NCBI GenBank assembly: GCA_017476265.1
Contig: JAFVAC010000061.1
Location: forward strand, 1 to 57,961
Reading direction: 5' to 3'
DNA length: 57,961 nucleotides
Source of the DNA: Clostridia bacterium
GTDB taxonomy: Bacteria > Bacillota > Clostridia > Christensenellales > DTU072
Shown here: piece by piece, positions 39,130 to 48,321 of the stretch
Position numbering within the stretch: position 1 is the stretch's first letter
Layout of the letters: every line of letters begins with the position of its first letter
The notes under the pieces: generated by a model
The model's database searches: none
What the model saw: only the letters and a program-made list of their open reading frames with translations
What the model was told of the DNA's origin: nothing
Program-made: the position numbers and the translations under genes

Positions 39130-39420
39130 TTACGACAAGCTCTCGAAGAATTCGATCGGCTTGCTGTCTTCGGTAAGTTTGACGTAGGCTTTCTTGAAAG
39201 AAGCTCTTCTTCCCTCGGTCCTGCCCATGCGCTTGACCTTACCGTCGTAGTTGGTGACGTTGATTCTGGCGACCTTCACGCCGAAGATTTGCTCCACGGC
39301 TGCCTTGATCTCGGTCTTGGTCGCTTTCTTTTGGACGATGAAGGTGTAGTCCTTCAGTCCGATCCCGGCGTAGCTCTTTTCGGAGAGTACCGGCTTTATG
39401 ATGATGTCGTAGTTGTTCAT
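39130..39420 (-). CDS. rplW: 50S ribosomal protein uL23
   Basis: 96 residues: DIIIKPVLSEKSYAGI, YTFIVQKKATKTEIKAAVEQIFGVKV, NVTNYDGKVKRMGRTEGRR. Docking site for trigger factor and SRP. Start overlaps the rplD stop (TAATG). Confidence 0.98.
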   Translation of the reverse strand: MNNYDIIIKPVLSEKSYAGIGLKDYTFIVQKKATKTEIKAAVEQIFGVKVARINVTNYDGKVKRMGRTEGRRASFKKAYVKLTEDSKPIEFFESLS

Positions 39421-40040
39421 TACGCGTTTACCTCCTCGATAGCTTTGATGGCGTCCACGGTCAAGTAAACTTTGTTGGCGGCGACGAGGTCGTAGACGGA
39501 GAGGATGTCCGCTCCGGTCACGGCGGCGTCGGCGAGATTTTTGGTGGCTCTGACCACGTTCTCATTTTCACCGGCGATGACGAACAGCGCCTTCTTGCCG
39601 GCGTCGAGTCCCTCGCAGACCTTAGCCATGAGGCGGGTCTTCGCTTCGGCGAGTTCAAGCTTGTCGACCACGAAGAGTTCGTCCTGTCTCAGCTTTTGGC
39701 TGATGGCGCTCTTGAACGCTTGCGTACGCATCTTTTTGTTGATCTTTTTGGAGAAGTCTCTGGGCTTCGGCGCAAAGACCACGCCGCCGTGTCTCCACTG
39801 CGGAGCGCGGATGCTGCCCTGACGGGCTCTGCCGGTACCCTTTTGACGCCACGGCTTGATGCCGCCGCCGCGGACCTCGGTACGGGTCAGCGTGGACTTG
39901 GTGCCCTGGCGCTTGTTGGCGAGTTGTGCCACGACTACTTGGTGAATGAGCGCCTCGTTGTACTCCGCGCCGAAGATCTCGTCGCTGACTTCGATGGTGC
40001 CGTTCGCCTTGCCGTTGATATCCAATACGTTCAGTTTCAT
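39420..40040 (-). CDS. rplD: 50S ribosomal protein uL4
   Basis: 206 residues. The extended loop near the exit tunnel is visible (STLTRTEVRGGGIKPWRQKGTGRARQGS, then RAPQWRHGGVVFAPKPRD). In E. coli uL4 also represses its own S10 operon through the leader; the attenuator-like leader at 40999-41203 makes the same idea worth testing here. Confidence 0.98.
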   Translation of the reverse strand: MKLNVLDINGKANGTIEVSDEIFGAEYNEALIHQVVVAQLANKRQGTKSTLTRTEVRGGGIKPWRQKGTGRARQGSIRAPQWRHGGVVFAPKPRDFSKKINKKMRTQAFKSAISQKLRQDELFVVDKLELAEAKTRLMAKVCEGLDAGKKALFVIAGENENVVRATKNLADAAVTGADILSVYDLVAANKVYLTVDAIKAIEEVNA

Positions 40041-40052
40041 CCTAAACCTCCC

Positions 40053-40676
40053 TTACGCCTTGATGACGACCAAGCTGCCCTTCGCGCCGGGGATGCCGCC
40101 CTTGATAAGAAGCAGATTCCTCGCGGCGTCCACGCGGACGACTTCAAGGTTCTTGATAGTGACCTGTTCGTTACCGTACTGACCTGCCATATGCTTGTTT
40201 TTGAAGACGCGGCTCGGGTCGGAGTTAGCGCCCATAGAACCAACGCTGCGGTGGATAGGACCGGTACCGTGGGTCATGGAGCCGATACGCTGCGCGTTCC
40301 AACGCTGAATGACGCCGGTATAACCTCTACCGCGGGTCTTGCCGGTGACGGCGACCTTGTCTCCGAGGTTGAAGGACTCGCAGGTGATGACCGCGCCGAC
40401 TTCGTAGCCGGAGCAATCGTCGAAGCGGAACTCGCGCAGGACTCTCTGAGCCTTTACGCCCGCCTTGGCGTAGTGTCCCTTCACGGGAGCGGTAACGTTC
40501 TTTTCTTTGACGTCGCCGAAAGCGACTTGCACCGCGTCATAACCCTCTTTCTCGACGGTCTTCTTCTGCACGACCGTGCAGGGACCGGCTTCGATGACGG
40601 TCACGGGGATCATCGTCCCGTCCGCGGTGAATATTTGGCTCATACCGAGCTTTCTGCCTACAATAGCCTTTTTCAC
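40053..40676 (-). CDS. rplC: 50S ribosomal protein uL3
   Basis: 207 residues: [26 protein letters not shown]-type segment as [14 protein letters not shown], and the loop [37 protein letters not shown]. Early assembly protein close to the peptidyl transferase centre. Confidence 0.98.
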   Translation of the reverse strand: MKKAIVGRKLGMSQIFTADGTMIPVTVIEAGPCTVVQKKTVEKEGYDAVQVAFGDVKEKNVTAPVKGHYAKAGVKAQRVLREFRFDDCSGYEVGAVITCESFNLGDKVAVTGKTRGRGYTGVIQRWNAQRIGSMTHGTGPIHRSVGSMGANSDPSRVFKNKHMAGQYGNEQVTIKNLEVVRVDAARNLLLIKGGIPGAKGSLVVIKA

Positions 40677-40689
40677 GATACGCCTCCTA

Positions 40690-40998
40690 TTACAGTTTGA
40701 TCTGAATATCGACGCCCGCGGGCAAATCCAACTTCATAAGAGCGTCTACGGTCTTGGAAGTGGAATTGTAGATGTCGATAAGTCTCTTATGCGTGCGAAG
40801 TTCGAACTGCTCACGGCTGTCCTTATACTTGTGCGGAGCACGCAAAATCGTAACGATTTCTTTCTCTGTGGGAAGCGGGATCGGACCCGATACGCTCGCG
40901 CCGGTGCGCTTCACCGCCTCAACGATCTTCCTTGCGGAGTTGTCGATGAGGTCGTGGTCATAAGCCTTAAGTTTGATTCTGATCTTTTGACCTGCCAT
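40690..40998 (-). CDS. rpsJ: 30S ribosomal protein uS10
   Basis: 102 residues: [41 protein letters not shown], and [33 protein letters not shown]. Also the NusE antitermination factor. First gene of the ribosomal cluster, preceded by GGAGG and a 205-base leader. Confidence 0.98.
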   Translation of the reverse strand: MAGQKIRIKLKAYDHDLIDNSARKIVEAVKRTGASVSGPIPLPTEKEIVTILRAPHKYKDSREQFELRTHKRLIDIYNSTSKTVDALMKLDLPAGVDIQIKL

Positions 40999-41061
40999 GT
41001 TTGTACCTCCTGTTTGTTTACCTAACTTTCACACTGTTCCGCGTGTGTCGAGCTGCCTTTT

Positions 41062-41085
41062 AATAAAAAACCGAATTTTCGGCTC
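41062..41085 (-). terminator. Intrinsic terminator inside the S10 leader (attenuator)
   Basis: On the minus strand a stem of about 7 bp around CCGAA-AA-TTCGG is followed directly by T6 (41070-41065) and further A/T. It lies about 64 bases before the rpsJ start, where it would stop transcription of the whole cluster unless prevented. Confidence 0.6.
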
Positions 41086-41118
41086 TTATTTCAGTTAGTC
41101 GTCCCCGTCGAGCAGGGC

Positions 41119-41162
41119 CGTAAGTCCGTGGAAACTATCCGCGTCAGTCCGTCGTGAGTCCG
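41119..41162 (-). repeat. Triplicated CGGACTNACG motif in the S10 leader
   Basis: Minus-strand copies are CGGACTCACG (41162-41153), CGGACTGACG (41151-41142) and CGGACTTACG (41128-41119), identical except at the sixth-to-seventh position base N. Such exact repetition of a 10-mer in 44 bases is unlikely by chance and suggests repeated binding sites or a repeated structural element. Confidence 0.75.
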
Positions 41163-41209
41163 GGCTTTTATCGGTAACCTCCCACATCTACCCTAATAAC
41201 AGCTTTCCT

Positions 41210-41239
41210 ATTGTACTACGACCAAAGCAAGCAAGTCAA
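41210..41239 (-). promoter_or_regulatory. Promoter of the S10-spc-alpha cluster
   Basis: TTGACT (41239-41234) and TACAAT (41215-41210) on the minus strand, 18 bases apart; predicted start near 41203. Confidence 0.7.
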
Positions 41240-41373
41240 GCGATTTTTACGGATATTTTCAAAAAACAAAAAGAAAAAAAGAGCCTTTTACTCCGCTCCG
41301 AAGAGTTTTTCCGCGCGGTTAACATTTTCGCGCCGACTCCGGCTATAAAACCGGTCCCGAATAATTTCCGCTG

Positions 41374-44300
41374 TTATTCTATGGCGCGGACGACGACGTT
41401 TTGATAGCCCTTTTCTTCCAGCGCCGCTTCGTAAGCCGGGACGCTTGCCGCCGGGACGTAGCAGGACCAGGTGGGATTGTTCGTCGGAAGGGCGCGCACG
41501 CCGAGATCGGGCACAGTACCCGCGCGAACGGTCATAAGACTCAACGCGTCGCAACCGTCGAAGGCGTATTTCCCTATTGCCGTCAGCCCGGACGGGAGAT
41601 CGACGGAACGGAGAGAGGAACATCCCTCGAAAGCGTAATCGCCGACGCTCGTCACGTTGCCGATCGATACGGAGGAGAGATTTTTGCACCCGCGGAAGGT
41701 CCCTTCGGGGAGAACCTCGGTCGTAAGCGAGGCGGTCTCCAACCGTTCGCAACCGGCGAGTACGAACTTGCCCAAAGTCGCCGAAGTCGAGAAGGCGACG
41801 ACGGCGCTCCCCTCAAAGGCATAGTCCTCCACGTCGGACACCGTGGTGGGCAGCGCTACCCCTTTGCCGGCATACCCGGCGAAAGACCTCGTCCCAACTC
41901 GGGTGTAAGAAGACCCTTGCGCGAATCTTATTTCGGCGGGGCAATCGAAGAAGGCTCTCTCGCCGATCTGTGTGACTTTTTTCGGTATATTAATAATAAG
42001 GATAGAGGACGCTCCGCGGAAGGCGTCATCACCGATCCGAACAAGCCCCTCCGGCAAGGCGACTTCCGTCCCCTCGTACCCGGCAAAAGTCCCCGGATCC
42101 AGCGCGGTCAACCCGTTGGGCAGAGCGACCGAAGCCGACGTCCCCTCGAAGGCGCCGTACCCGTAAGAGAGGGCGCTCTTAGGTAAAAGGATCTTTTGCA
42201 GAGTCGTCAGCCCTTGGAACGCGCCGGAAGGCACTTGCGCAAATCGTCCTTTTGATAAGTCGATGGACAGGATGGAATAGTTTTTATAGAGATTGTCGCC
42301 GAGGTCGGACCCGAAGAGACAGGAGACGGTCTCTGTGAAGTCGGTCTCTCCCACGAAAGGAAGGTCCAGGTCGGTCAGAGCAAAGCACCCGTGGAGAGCC
42401 GAGCGACCCAGTCTTTCGAGCGCGGGGAAAGAGAGGGCGCGGAGCGCGGCGCATCCGTCAAAGGCGTAGTCGCCGACTTCGGTCACCTCTTTCTCATACG
42501 TTATACGCTCCAAACCGGCGCACCCGCGAAAAGCTCTTGCGGAGACAATGGTCTCGTCGGTCACGACGACCTCTTTTAAGGAGGCGGGCACTCCGTCGGT
42601 CCCGAACGGGTCGGAAAGCGCTCCTCCCTCTTCCGCCCCGACAAAGGGAACGCGCAAGGTACGGAGAGAATCCAGCCCGATCAAAGCACTCGTAGACATG
42701 GCGCGTAAGGACGATGGGAACTCGATCGACGTCACATAGCTCCCGGAAAAAGCCCCGCGATAGACGTCCGCGGTCCCCTCCGGCACCGAGACGTCGGACT
42801 GTCTGCCCTTGTACTTTTTGAGGACGAGTCCGGCGTACTCGAACAGATTTCCGTCGTAGATATGCACGATTATCGAAGTCGCGGCGAGGTCGCCTTCTAT
42901 ACGGTAGTCCGCTTCGTCCGCGAGACGGATCGCTATGTCGGTCAAAGCGTGCGTCCCGATCGACGTGGCGTCGGTCTCGCATTCATAGGTCAGTCGGCAG
43001 AGGTCCGTCCCGTACTCTCCGTCGTACCCGAAGACGGGTTGCGCCGTTCTGCCCGTATAGGGTAAAAACTGTTCCGTCAGAGAAAACCGCGCCGCGTCCA
43101 GCGTGACGGGAGTGGTCTCCACCGTCAGAAGGATATCGTAGCCGAGATAGTTTTTTTCGTCGGGATTATAGACCGCTTCGTATCGGGTCCGATCGCAGGT
43201 CGGGACTTCGGTGGGCGTGCGCCATCGGACGAACGAAGTCTCCACGCCGTCGGCGAGGACGGGTCTGTCGGCAAGCGTCGTCGCAGGCGAATATTGCGCC
43301 GTCTCTACGGAAAACGTCGGCAGATTGTCCGGCGTAAAAGTCGCCTTCTCTACGATCAGGGTTGCGCGGGCGGAGAGCATTTCCCCATCCCTTCCTTTCA
43401 GATATGCGTCGATCGACGGGACCTCCGTCGGAGAGAACCGCACCGTAAAGGGGTACCGCCCGGCGTCGGTCACCGGACCGCCCTCGACGAAATAAGCGAC
43501 TCCCGAGGGCACGCCCGTCGGGACAAGGGTATGCTCCGTCCCGTCGTACACGACGGCGTCGGAGTCGAATCGCACTTCGGTCATATCGAATACGACCTTG
43601 TCGATCGTGACGATCAGTTCTTTTGGCGTCGGCAAAGAATAGTTTTTGTTCTTCTCCGCGTCCGAAAACGACACGTCGCATCCGATGGTGTAGATCCCGG
43701 CGTCAAGGACGCTCGCCGCGTCGGCAAAATATATCGGCTCTCCCGCCCCTCTCCGGACGAAGTACCGTACTTCGCAATCGGCAAAAAAAGCCTCCCGTTT
43801 TTGCTCGTCCGGGAACCGTAAAGCAAACTTATGCGTCGATCCGTCGTAAGTCCTCGACGTGGAAAAGTCCGTCCCCGACAGATCGGTCGCGGAAAAGACG
43901 TAGTCCGTCCGATAGGGCGCTTTTTCGATGACGACGGTATAGCGCAGGTCCTCTATATCGTTATAGTTTTTCTTATATCCGTCGGGCATATCGAACTTCG
44001 CCACGACGGAGTACTTTCCGGCGTCCACATACTCGTGTACGTCCGCTAAGACCCCATTGCTGAAAAAGCGAACCGGGACGCCTTGAGAGAATTCGCTTCC
44101 CGCGCCTGTTGGCAAGTCGCCGTACAATCCGAAGTCGTAGTCGCCGTATCCGAGAGTATACGCTCGCCCGGTGTAGACCGCTTTCACGTCCTTCCACTTG
44201 AGATCGGACGAAAAGTCCGCTTTGTCGATCAGGACGGTCAAAAGGAGGCTCGAGGGCGCGGAATGGTTTTTGACCAGCGCGGGATCCATCGTGAGATCGG

Positions 44301-45285
44301 CGCGGACGACGTATCGGTCGGCGTCCGCGAACGCCCTCCCGGCATATTCGTCAAAGAACTGTTCTTTCGCAACAAATTCGGTCCCGGACAAGACGGAATA
44401 GCGCGCCGTAAGCCCGGTCGGCAAGATCAACGTCGGAAAGTGTTCCGTCCCGTCGTAGACGTAGGAAAAACTCCTGTCTCGACCGTCGTACAAGACGGCT
44501 TTCGTTACCGTCAGACGAGCGGACTTTTCCAGCGGGACTTCATAATAGCGTTCGTCCACAAAAAAGCGCGCTTTGACGTCGTAGACGCCGGCGTCCACGA
44601 CCCGATCCACCATTACGCCGTCGGAATAGTACTCCAAAGAAGCCGTGACAAAATCGGGCAAAGTCCCCTCGATACGGAGCGTCTTGGGCGTGCCGTCGTA
44701 GACTTCCGTCGCCGAGCGGAGTCGTATCCCGTCCAGATCCGCCTCCGCTTTTTCGATCGTGAGGACGGCGGACTTTTTGGCATACTCGACCGAATAGCCC
44801 TTGGGGAGGGTCAGCTCGGCTTCTATCTCGTATTCGCCGGGGTCGGTCGCGCCGGAAAAGATCTCGCCGCCGCAGCGGAACTCCGTCCGACTCCCCTCGG
44901 GCAAAGTCAAGTCGAGAGAGAGATTTTTGACCGTTCCGTCATAGACGAAAGTCGCGTCGCGTAGTTCGACGACGATCTTCTTGTTGTCGTAGACCCGCAT
45001 AAGGACGCTCGCCGAAAGATCGCCGGAAGTCGCCGTGATCGTAACTTCTCCCTCTTTTTGCGCGCGCCAAAGCCTTCCGTCGGGCACGAGGACGTCCGCC
45101 GGACTGACGGAATAATCGGGCGCCCCTCCGCCTTCTATGGAAAAATACGTCGCAAGATCCACCGTCGAACCGACGGCTATTTTGACTTCAGCGCTTTTGG
45201 CTTCCAGCGCCGTGACCTCGCTTCCGCACGCAAAAAGCACGACCGCGCAGAGAATGATCAGCGCGATCGAAAACAGTTTTTTCAT
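41374..45285 (-). CDS. Surface lipoprotein with Ig-like, MBG-type and BspA-type repeats
   Basis: About 1303 residues from ATG 45285 with GGGAGG five bases upstream (the frame runs on to 45330, but without a ribosome binding site there). The lipobox is VVLFACG. After an Ig-like (BIG2-type) segment (~residues 25-95, VKIAVGSTVDLATYF), about eight MBG-type repeats follow, each opening with a core such as VYDGT or YTGR and ending in an ...LTVEKA-like strand. From about residue 830 the protein turns to BspA-type LRR_5 repeats (IGERAFFDCPAEIRF, VGDYAFEGCSSLRSVDLPSGL). No cell-wall anchor is seen; the lipid should hold it. Likely an adhesin; it is an architectural relative of the giant lipoprotein at 4027-14821. 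It lies downstream of galT on the same strand. Confidence 0.85.
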   Translation of the reverse strand: MKKLFSIALIILCAVVLFACGSEVTALEAKSAEVKIAVGSTVDLATYFSIEGGGAPDYSVSPADVLVPDGRLWRAQKEGEVTITATSGDLSASVLMRVYDNKKIVVELRDATFVYDGTVKNLSLDLTLPEGSRTEFRCGGEIFSGATDPGEYEIEAELTLPKGYSVEYAKKSAVLTIEKAEADLDGIRLRSATEVYDGTPKTLRIEGTLPDFVTASLEYYSDGVMVDRVVDAGVYDVKARFFVDERYYEVPLEKSARLTVTKAVLYDGRDRSFSYVYDGTEHFPTLILPTGLTARYSVLSGTEFVAKEQFFDEYAGRAFADADRYVVRADLTMDPALVKNHSAPSSLLLTVLIDKADFSSDLKWKDVKAVYTGRAYTLGYGDYDFGLYGDLPTGAGSEFSQGVPVRFFSNGVLADVHEYVDAGKYSVVAKFDMPDGYKKNYNDIEDLRYTVVIEKAPYRTDYVFSATDLSGTDFSTSRTYDGSTHKFALRFPDEQKREAFFADCEVRYFVRRGAGEPIYFADAASVLDAGIYTIGCDVSFSDAEKNKNYSLPTPKELIVTIDKVVFDMTEVRFDSDAVVYDGTEHTLVPTGVPSGVAYFVEGGPVTDAGRYPFTVRFSPTEVPSIDAYLKGRDGEMLSARATLIVEKATFTPDNLPTFSVETAQYSPATTLADRPVLADGVETSFVRWRTPTEVPTCDRTRYEAVYNPDEKNYLGYDILLTVETTPVTLDAARFSLTEQFLPYTGRTAQPVFGYDGEYGTDLCRLTYECETDATSIGTHALTDIAIRLADEADYRIEGDLAATSIIVHIYDGNLFEYAGLVLKKYKGRQSDVSVPEGTADVYRGAFSGSYVTSIEFPSSLRAMSTSALIGLDSLRTLRVPFVGAEEGGALSDPFGTDGVPASLKEVVVTDETIVSARAFRGCAGLERITYEKEVTEVGDYAFDGCAALRALSFPALERLGRSALHGCFALTDLDLPFVGETDFTETVSCLFGSDLGDNLYKNYSILSIDLSKGRFAQVPSGAFQGLTTLQKILLPKSALSYGYGAFEGTSASVALPNGLTALDPGTFAGYEGTEVALPEGLVRIGDDAFRGASSILIINIPKKVTQIGERAFFDCPAEIRFAQGSSYTRVGTRSFAGYAGKGVALPTTVSDVEDYAFEGSAVVAFSTSATLGKFVLAGCERLETASLTTEVLPEGTFRGCKNLSSVSIGNVTSVGDYAFEGCSSLRSVDLPSGLTAIGKYAFDGCDALSLMTVRAGTVPDLGVRALPTNNPTWSCYVPAASVPAYEAALEEKGYQNVVVRAIE

Positions 45286-45367
45286 CCGTGCCTCCCACGG
45301 TATGGTAGCGAGTTTTTCCTTCCTTTTCAAGAGTCGTCACCCGTTTTACAGAATTTTACTCTGCCGC

Positions 45368-46912
45368 TCAGATGTTTTTGGAGGCGCGGGACAACTTACA
45401 GACCTCGACGACCTGCGCCATAAAACGCTCGAAAGCCGCCGCGCCCTTTTCGTCGTTTTTGAAGACGGCGGTGCATTCGAGGATGTTGAGACAGACCTCG
45501 TTGACCGCTTCTTTGACCCGCTTGTGCGCCTCGTCGGCGGACAGTGAATAGCCGTATTTTTCGCCGATCTGTCTGATCATATCGGCGTGCTTTCCGACAG
45601 CCGGGTCTTCCCTAAGAGCGGCATAGTCGGGTTCTTGCCCCGCCGTCAGGATCTGTTCGGCGGCGCCCAGCTCTCTCTTGAGTCTGCCGGGCAAGATGAA
45701 CATACCCATCGCCTCGATGAGCCCGATGCCCTCCTTTTTGATATGGTGCATATCCTTGGTCGGGTGAAAGATGCCGTCGGGGTGCGCCTCGTCGGTGCGA
45801 TTGTTGCGCAAGATGAGATCCACGTTGTAGTTGCCGTCCGCGTCCACCATGGCGATCGGGGTGATCGTATTGTGGGGGACGTCTCCCGTATGGGAATAGA
45901 CGCCGACTTCCGCGTCGGTGTACGAACGCCACAGCGCGAGGATCTTGGCGCAGGCAAGAGCGACCTTGCTCTTGCTCGGTCCGGTCACGCTCACGACCGA
46001 ATTGTACCAGTCCTTGACGGAGATCTTGAACCCTTTCTCCACCCGGTAGGTTTTGCGGACGGGTGCGTGGAGCATGGGTAGCACCTTGGAGCCGCCTTGA
46101 TAGTGGTCGTGGGACAAAATGGACCCGCCGACGATGGGCAGATCGGCGTTGCTCCCCAAAAAGTAGTGCGGCAAAAGTTCCACAAAGTCGAGGAGTCTTA
46201 CAAAGGTGGTCGGCGTGACCGCCATGGGGCGATGCTCGTCGGAGAAGACGATGATGTGTTCGGGATAATAACTGTAGGGGGAGTACTGCATATGCCAGTG
46301 CTCTCCGGCGAGGTCTATCGGAACGATGCGCAGAGTCTGCCGCGCCGGATGGGTCGCCGTCCCCGGAAAGCCGAGGTTCTCAAGACACAACATACACTTG
46401 GGGTACTTATTTTGCGTAGCGTTCCTTTCCGCGGCGACTTGCTTGTTGTCCTTTTCCGGCTTGGAGAGGTTGATGGTGACGCCGATCTTCCCCTTCGGAC
46501 CGTCGGCGTACCAAAGGATGTTTTTGCGGATGTCCGCCATACGGATATACCGATTGTCGATGCACAGTTGATACAGATATTCCGTCGCGCTCTCGATGCC
46601 CGTACTCATCTTTCTGCGCATAAAGGACCGACGGACGTAGCCGGGACTCGCCGTAACGTAACCGAACAGCTTCGCCTCGAAGCGCATTTCGGCGCCGTCT
46701 TCGGTCAAGCCGAGTCGTTTGCCCTCTTCCGTCAGAGCGTCTATGACCGTCTGGACGTCTTCCGGCGTCTCCTTTCGCATGTCGCCCATGACCACGCCGA
46801 ACAGTTCGCCGAGTTGATTTCTTGCGTACACGGCGTCTTCCAGACAGAGATCCAACTTCTCCCGACCGTAGTTGACCAACAGATCGATGAGCCTTGCCAC
46901 ATCCTTTTCCAT
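45368..46912 (-). CDS. galT: Class II (Bacillota-type) galactose-1-phosphate uridylyltransferase
   Basis: 514 residues, the long GalT-2 form. It exchanges UMP between UDP-glucose and galactose-1-phosphate. Segments: KYPKCMLCLENLGFPG, HPARQTLRIVPIDLAGEHWHMQYSPY, EHRPMAVTPTTFVRL, and GGSILSHDHYQGG, with the active His in SHDHY. GGAGG precedes the ATG. It is divergent from galK, with about 90 bases between the starts. Confidence 0.97.
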   Translation of the reverse strand: MEKDVARLIDLLVNYGREKLDLCLEDAVYARNQLGELFGVVMGDMRKETPEDVQTVIDALTEEGKRLGLTEDGAEMRFEAKLFGYVTASPGYVRRSFMRRKMSTGIESATEYLYQLCIDNRYIRMADIRKNILWYADGPKGKIGVTINLSKPEKDNKQVAAERNATQNKYPKCMLCLENLGFPGTATHPARQTLRIVPIDLAGEHWHMQYSPYSYYPEHIIVFSDEHRPMAVTPTTFVRLLDFVELLPHYFLGSNADLPIVGGSILSHDHYQGGSKVLPMLHAPVRKTYRVEKGFKISVKDWYNSVVSVTGPSKSKVALACAKILALWRSYTDAEVGVYSHTGDVPHNTITPIAMVDADGNYNVDLILRNNRTDEAHPDGIFHPTKDMHHIKKEGIGLIEAMGMFILPGRLKRELGAAEQILTAGQEPDYAALREDPAVGKHADMIRQIGEKYGYSLSADEAHKRVKEAVNEVCLNILECTAVFKNDEKGAAAFERFMAQVVEVCKLSRASKNI

Positions 46913-46940
46913 ACTTAATCCCTCCGTTTATATAAAAAAC

Positions 46941-46969
46941 TTGCTCTTTCAAGTAATGTATGATATACT
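46941..46969 (+). promoter_or_regulatory. Promoter of galK
   Basis: TTGCTC (46941-46946) and TATACT (46964-46969), 17 bases apart, with a leader of about 27 bases before the galK ATG. Confidence 0.6.
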
Positions 46970-46979
46970 TGTATTCACA

Positions 46980-47009
46980 ATTATACCAAAAAGGAGCTTG
47001 TTATGGCAA
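46980..47009 (-). promoter_or_regulatory. Promoter of galT, overlapping the galK start
   Basis: On the minus strand TATAAT (46985-46980) is a perfect -10; the best -35 is TTGCCA (47009-47004), 18 bases away, which lies across the galK start codon. The two divergent gal promoters therefore interlock. Confidence 0.55.
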
Positions 47010-48253
47010 GAGCTTTGACCAAAGTCAGTATTCTGGAGAGCGCGTCTTTCCGCTCCCTGAGCGAAAAATTGTATGATGCGCCCATCGACTCCGTCGCCGA
47101 GCGGTACTCTTCCCTCACAGAAGGGCTCTCCGCGCCGGTGCGCTTCTTCTCCTCCAGCGGACGCGCCGAGATGATCGGCAATCACACCGACCACAACCAC
47201 GGCTATGTGATCGCCTCCGCCATCGATATGGACGTAGTCGCCGCCGTCAACGTGACCGACGGAGACAGCGTGACCATCCGTTCGGTCGGGTACCCCGCCT
47301 TCACCGTTCGTCTGGACGACGACGCGATCGACGAAAACCTCTACGGGACCTCCGACGCCATCCTCAAAGGCGTCCTGAAAGGATTCCGCGACCGCGGGCG
47401 CAAAGTGGGACCCTTTATCGCCAACACGCACAGCACCATCTTCAAGGGGGCGGGCGTGTCCAGCAGCGCCGCTTTCGAACTGCTTTTGTGCGAGATACTC
47501 AACGTCCTCTATAACGACGGCAAGATGGACTATAAAGAGATGGCTCTCATCAGTCAGTATGCCGAAAACGTCTACTTCGGCAAACCGTCGGGTCTTATGG
47601 ACCAGCTGACCGTCGCGCACGGCGGCGTGAGCTATATGGACTTTTTCGATCCGGCGACTCCATCGGCAAAATCGGTCGAGTGGACTTTTTCCGATCTGAA
47701 ACTCGTCATCGTCAACTGCGGCGGAGACCACTGCGATCTGACCGACGAGTACGCCGCCATCCGCTCCGATATGCACGCGATAGCGGGGGCTTTCGGGAAA
47801 AAGGTCCTGCGCGAAGTGGACAAGGACGCGTTCTTTGCCGCTCTGCCCGAACTGAAAAACAAGTTCTCCGGGCGGGCGATCTTGCGCGCGATGCACTTCT
47901 TTGAGGAAGACGAACGGGTCTTTGCCGCCTTTGACGCCATCAAGGACAGAGACGCCGACGCCTTTTTGCGCCTGACGGACGAGAGCGGGCGCAGCAGCTA
48001 CGAACTGTTGCAGAACTGCTACCCCAAAGGAGACGTGGCGCAACCCATTCCGCTCGCCTTGCAGATCTTAAAGCGTCTGCCGGACACTCTGGCGTGCCGC
48101 GTACACGGGGGCGGATTCGCCGGGACGGTTTTGTCTTACGTCAATCGCCGAGACGCCGCGCCGTATATAGCGTATCTGAAAAAGCTGTTCGGCGAGAAAA
48201 ACGTCTTCGGCGTATCGGTCCGCAACTTCGGGGCGATCGAAGTCACGCTGTAA
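47003..48253 (+). CDS. galK: Galactokinase
   Basis: 416 residues, GHMP-kinase fold. The substrate motif GRAEMIGNHTDHNHGYV is at residues ~55-71, the phosphate motif GAGVSSSAAFEL at ~150, and the C-terminal GGGFAGTVLSYV. It phosphorylates galactose for GalT. Ribosome binding site AAGGAG. It forms a divergent pair with galT; no GalE is present in the window. Confidence 0.97.
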   Translation: MARALTKVSILESASFRSLSEKLYDAPIDSVAERYSSLTEGLSAPVRFFSSSGRAEMIGNHTDHNHGYVIASAIDMDVVAAVNVTDGDSVTIRSVGYPAFTVRLDDDAIDENLYGTSDAILKGVLKGFRDRGRKVGPFIANTHSTIFKGAGVSSSAAFELLLCEILNVLYNDGKMDYKEMALISQYAENVYFGKPSGLMDQLTVAHGGVSYMDFFDPATPSAKSVEWTFSDLKLVIVNCGGDHCDLTDEYAAIRSDMHAIAGAFGKKVLREVDKDAFFAALPELKNKFSGRAILRAMHFFEEDERVFAAFDAIKDRDADAFLRLTDESGRSSYELLQNCYPKGDVAQPIPLALQILKRLPDTLACRVHGGGFAGTVLSYVNRRDAAPYIAYLKKLFGEKNVFGVSVRNFGAIEVTL

Positions 48254-48321
48254 ACAAACTTTCGCCTTTCCCCTGCGTTAAGGAAAAGTATCGAAAGGAC
48301 ATCTACGGAGATAATTAAACT

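Larger units (their letters stand above)
40999..41203 (-). promoter_or_regulatory. S10-operon 5' leader with attenuator-like structure
   Basis: This leader fills most of the 375-base gap 40999-41373, which holds no gene. In transcript order it has three copies of CGGACTNACG (41162-41153, 41151-41142, 41128-41119), an intrinsic terminator (41085-41062), a CACAC/GTGTG hairpin, and GGAGG before rpsJ. CTAACT (about 41098-41093) before the terminator can pair with AGTTAG (about 41026-41021) after it, so an alternative fold that skips the terminator is possible. I cannot assign it to a known leader family. Confidence 0.6.

Noticed and set aside
41270-41300. GAGC/GCTC hairpin followed by T's after the MBG lipoprotein (minus strand)
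   Set aside because: The stem is only four pairs with a ten-base loop; too weak to list, although the T run is good.
46949-48043. Minus-strand open frame of 364 codons opposite galK
   Set aside because: galK on the plus strand has all GHMP motifs; the opposite frame has none and begins in the galT promoter region.
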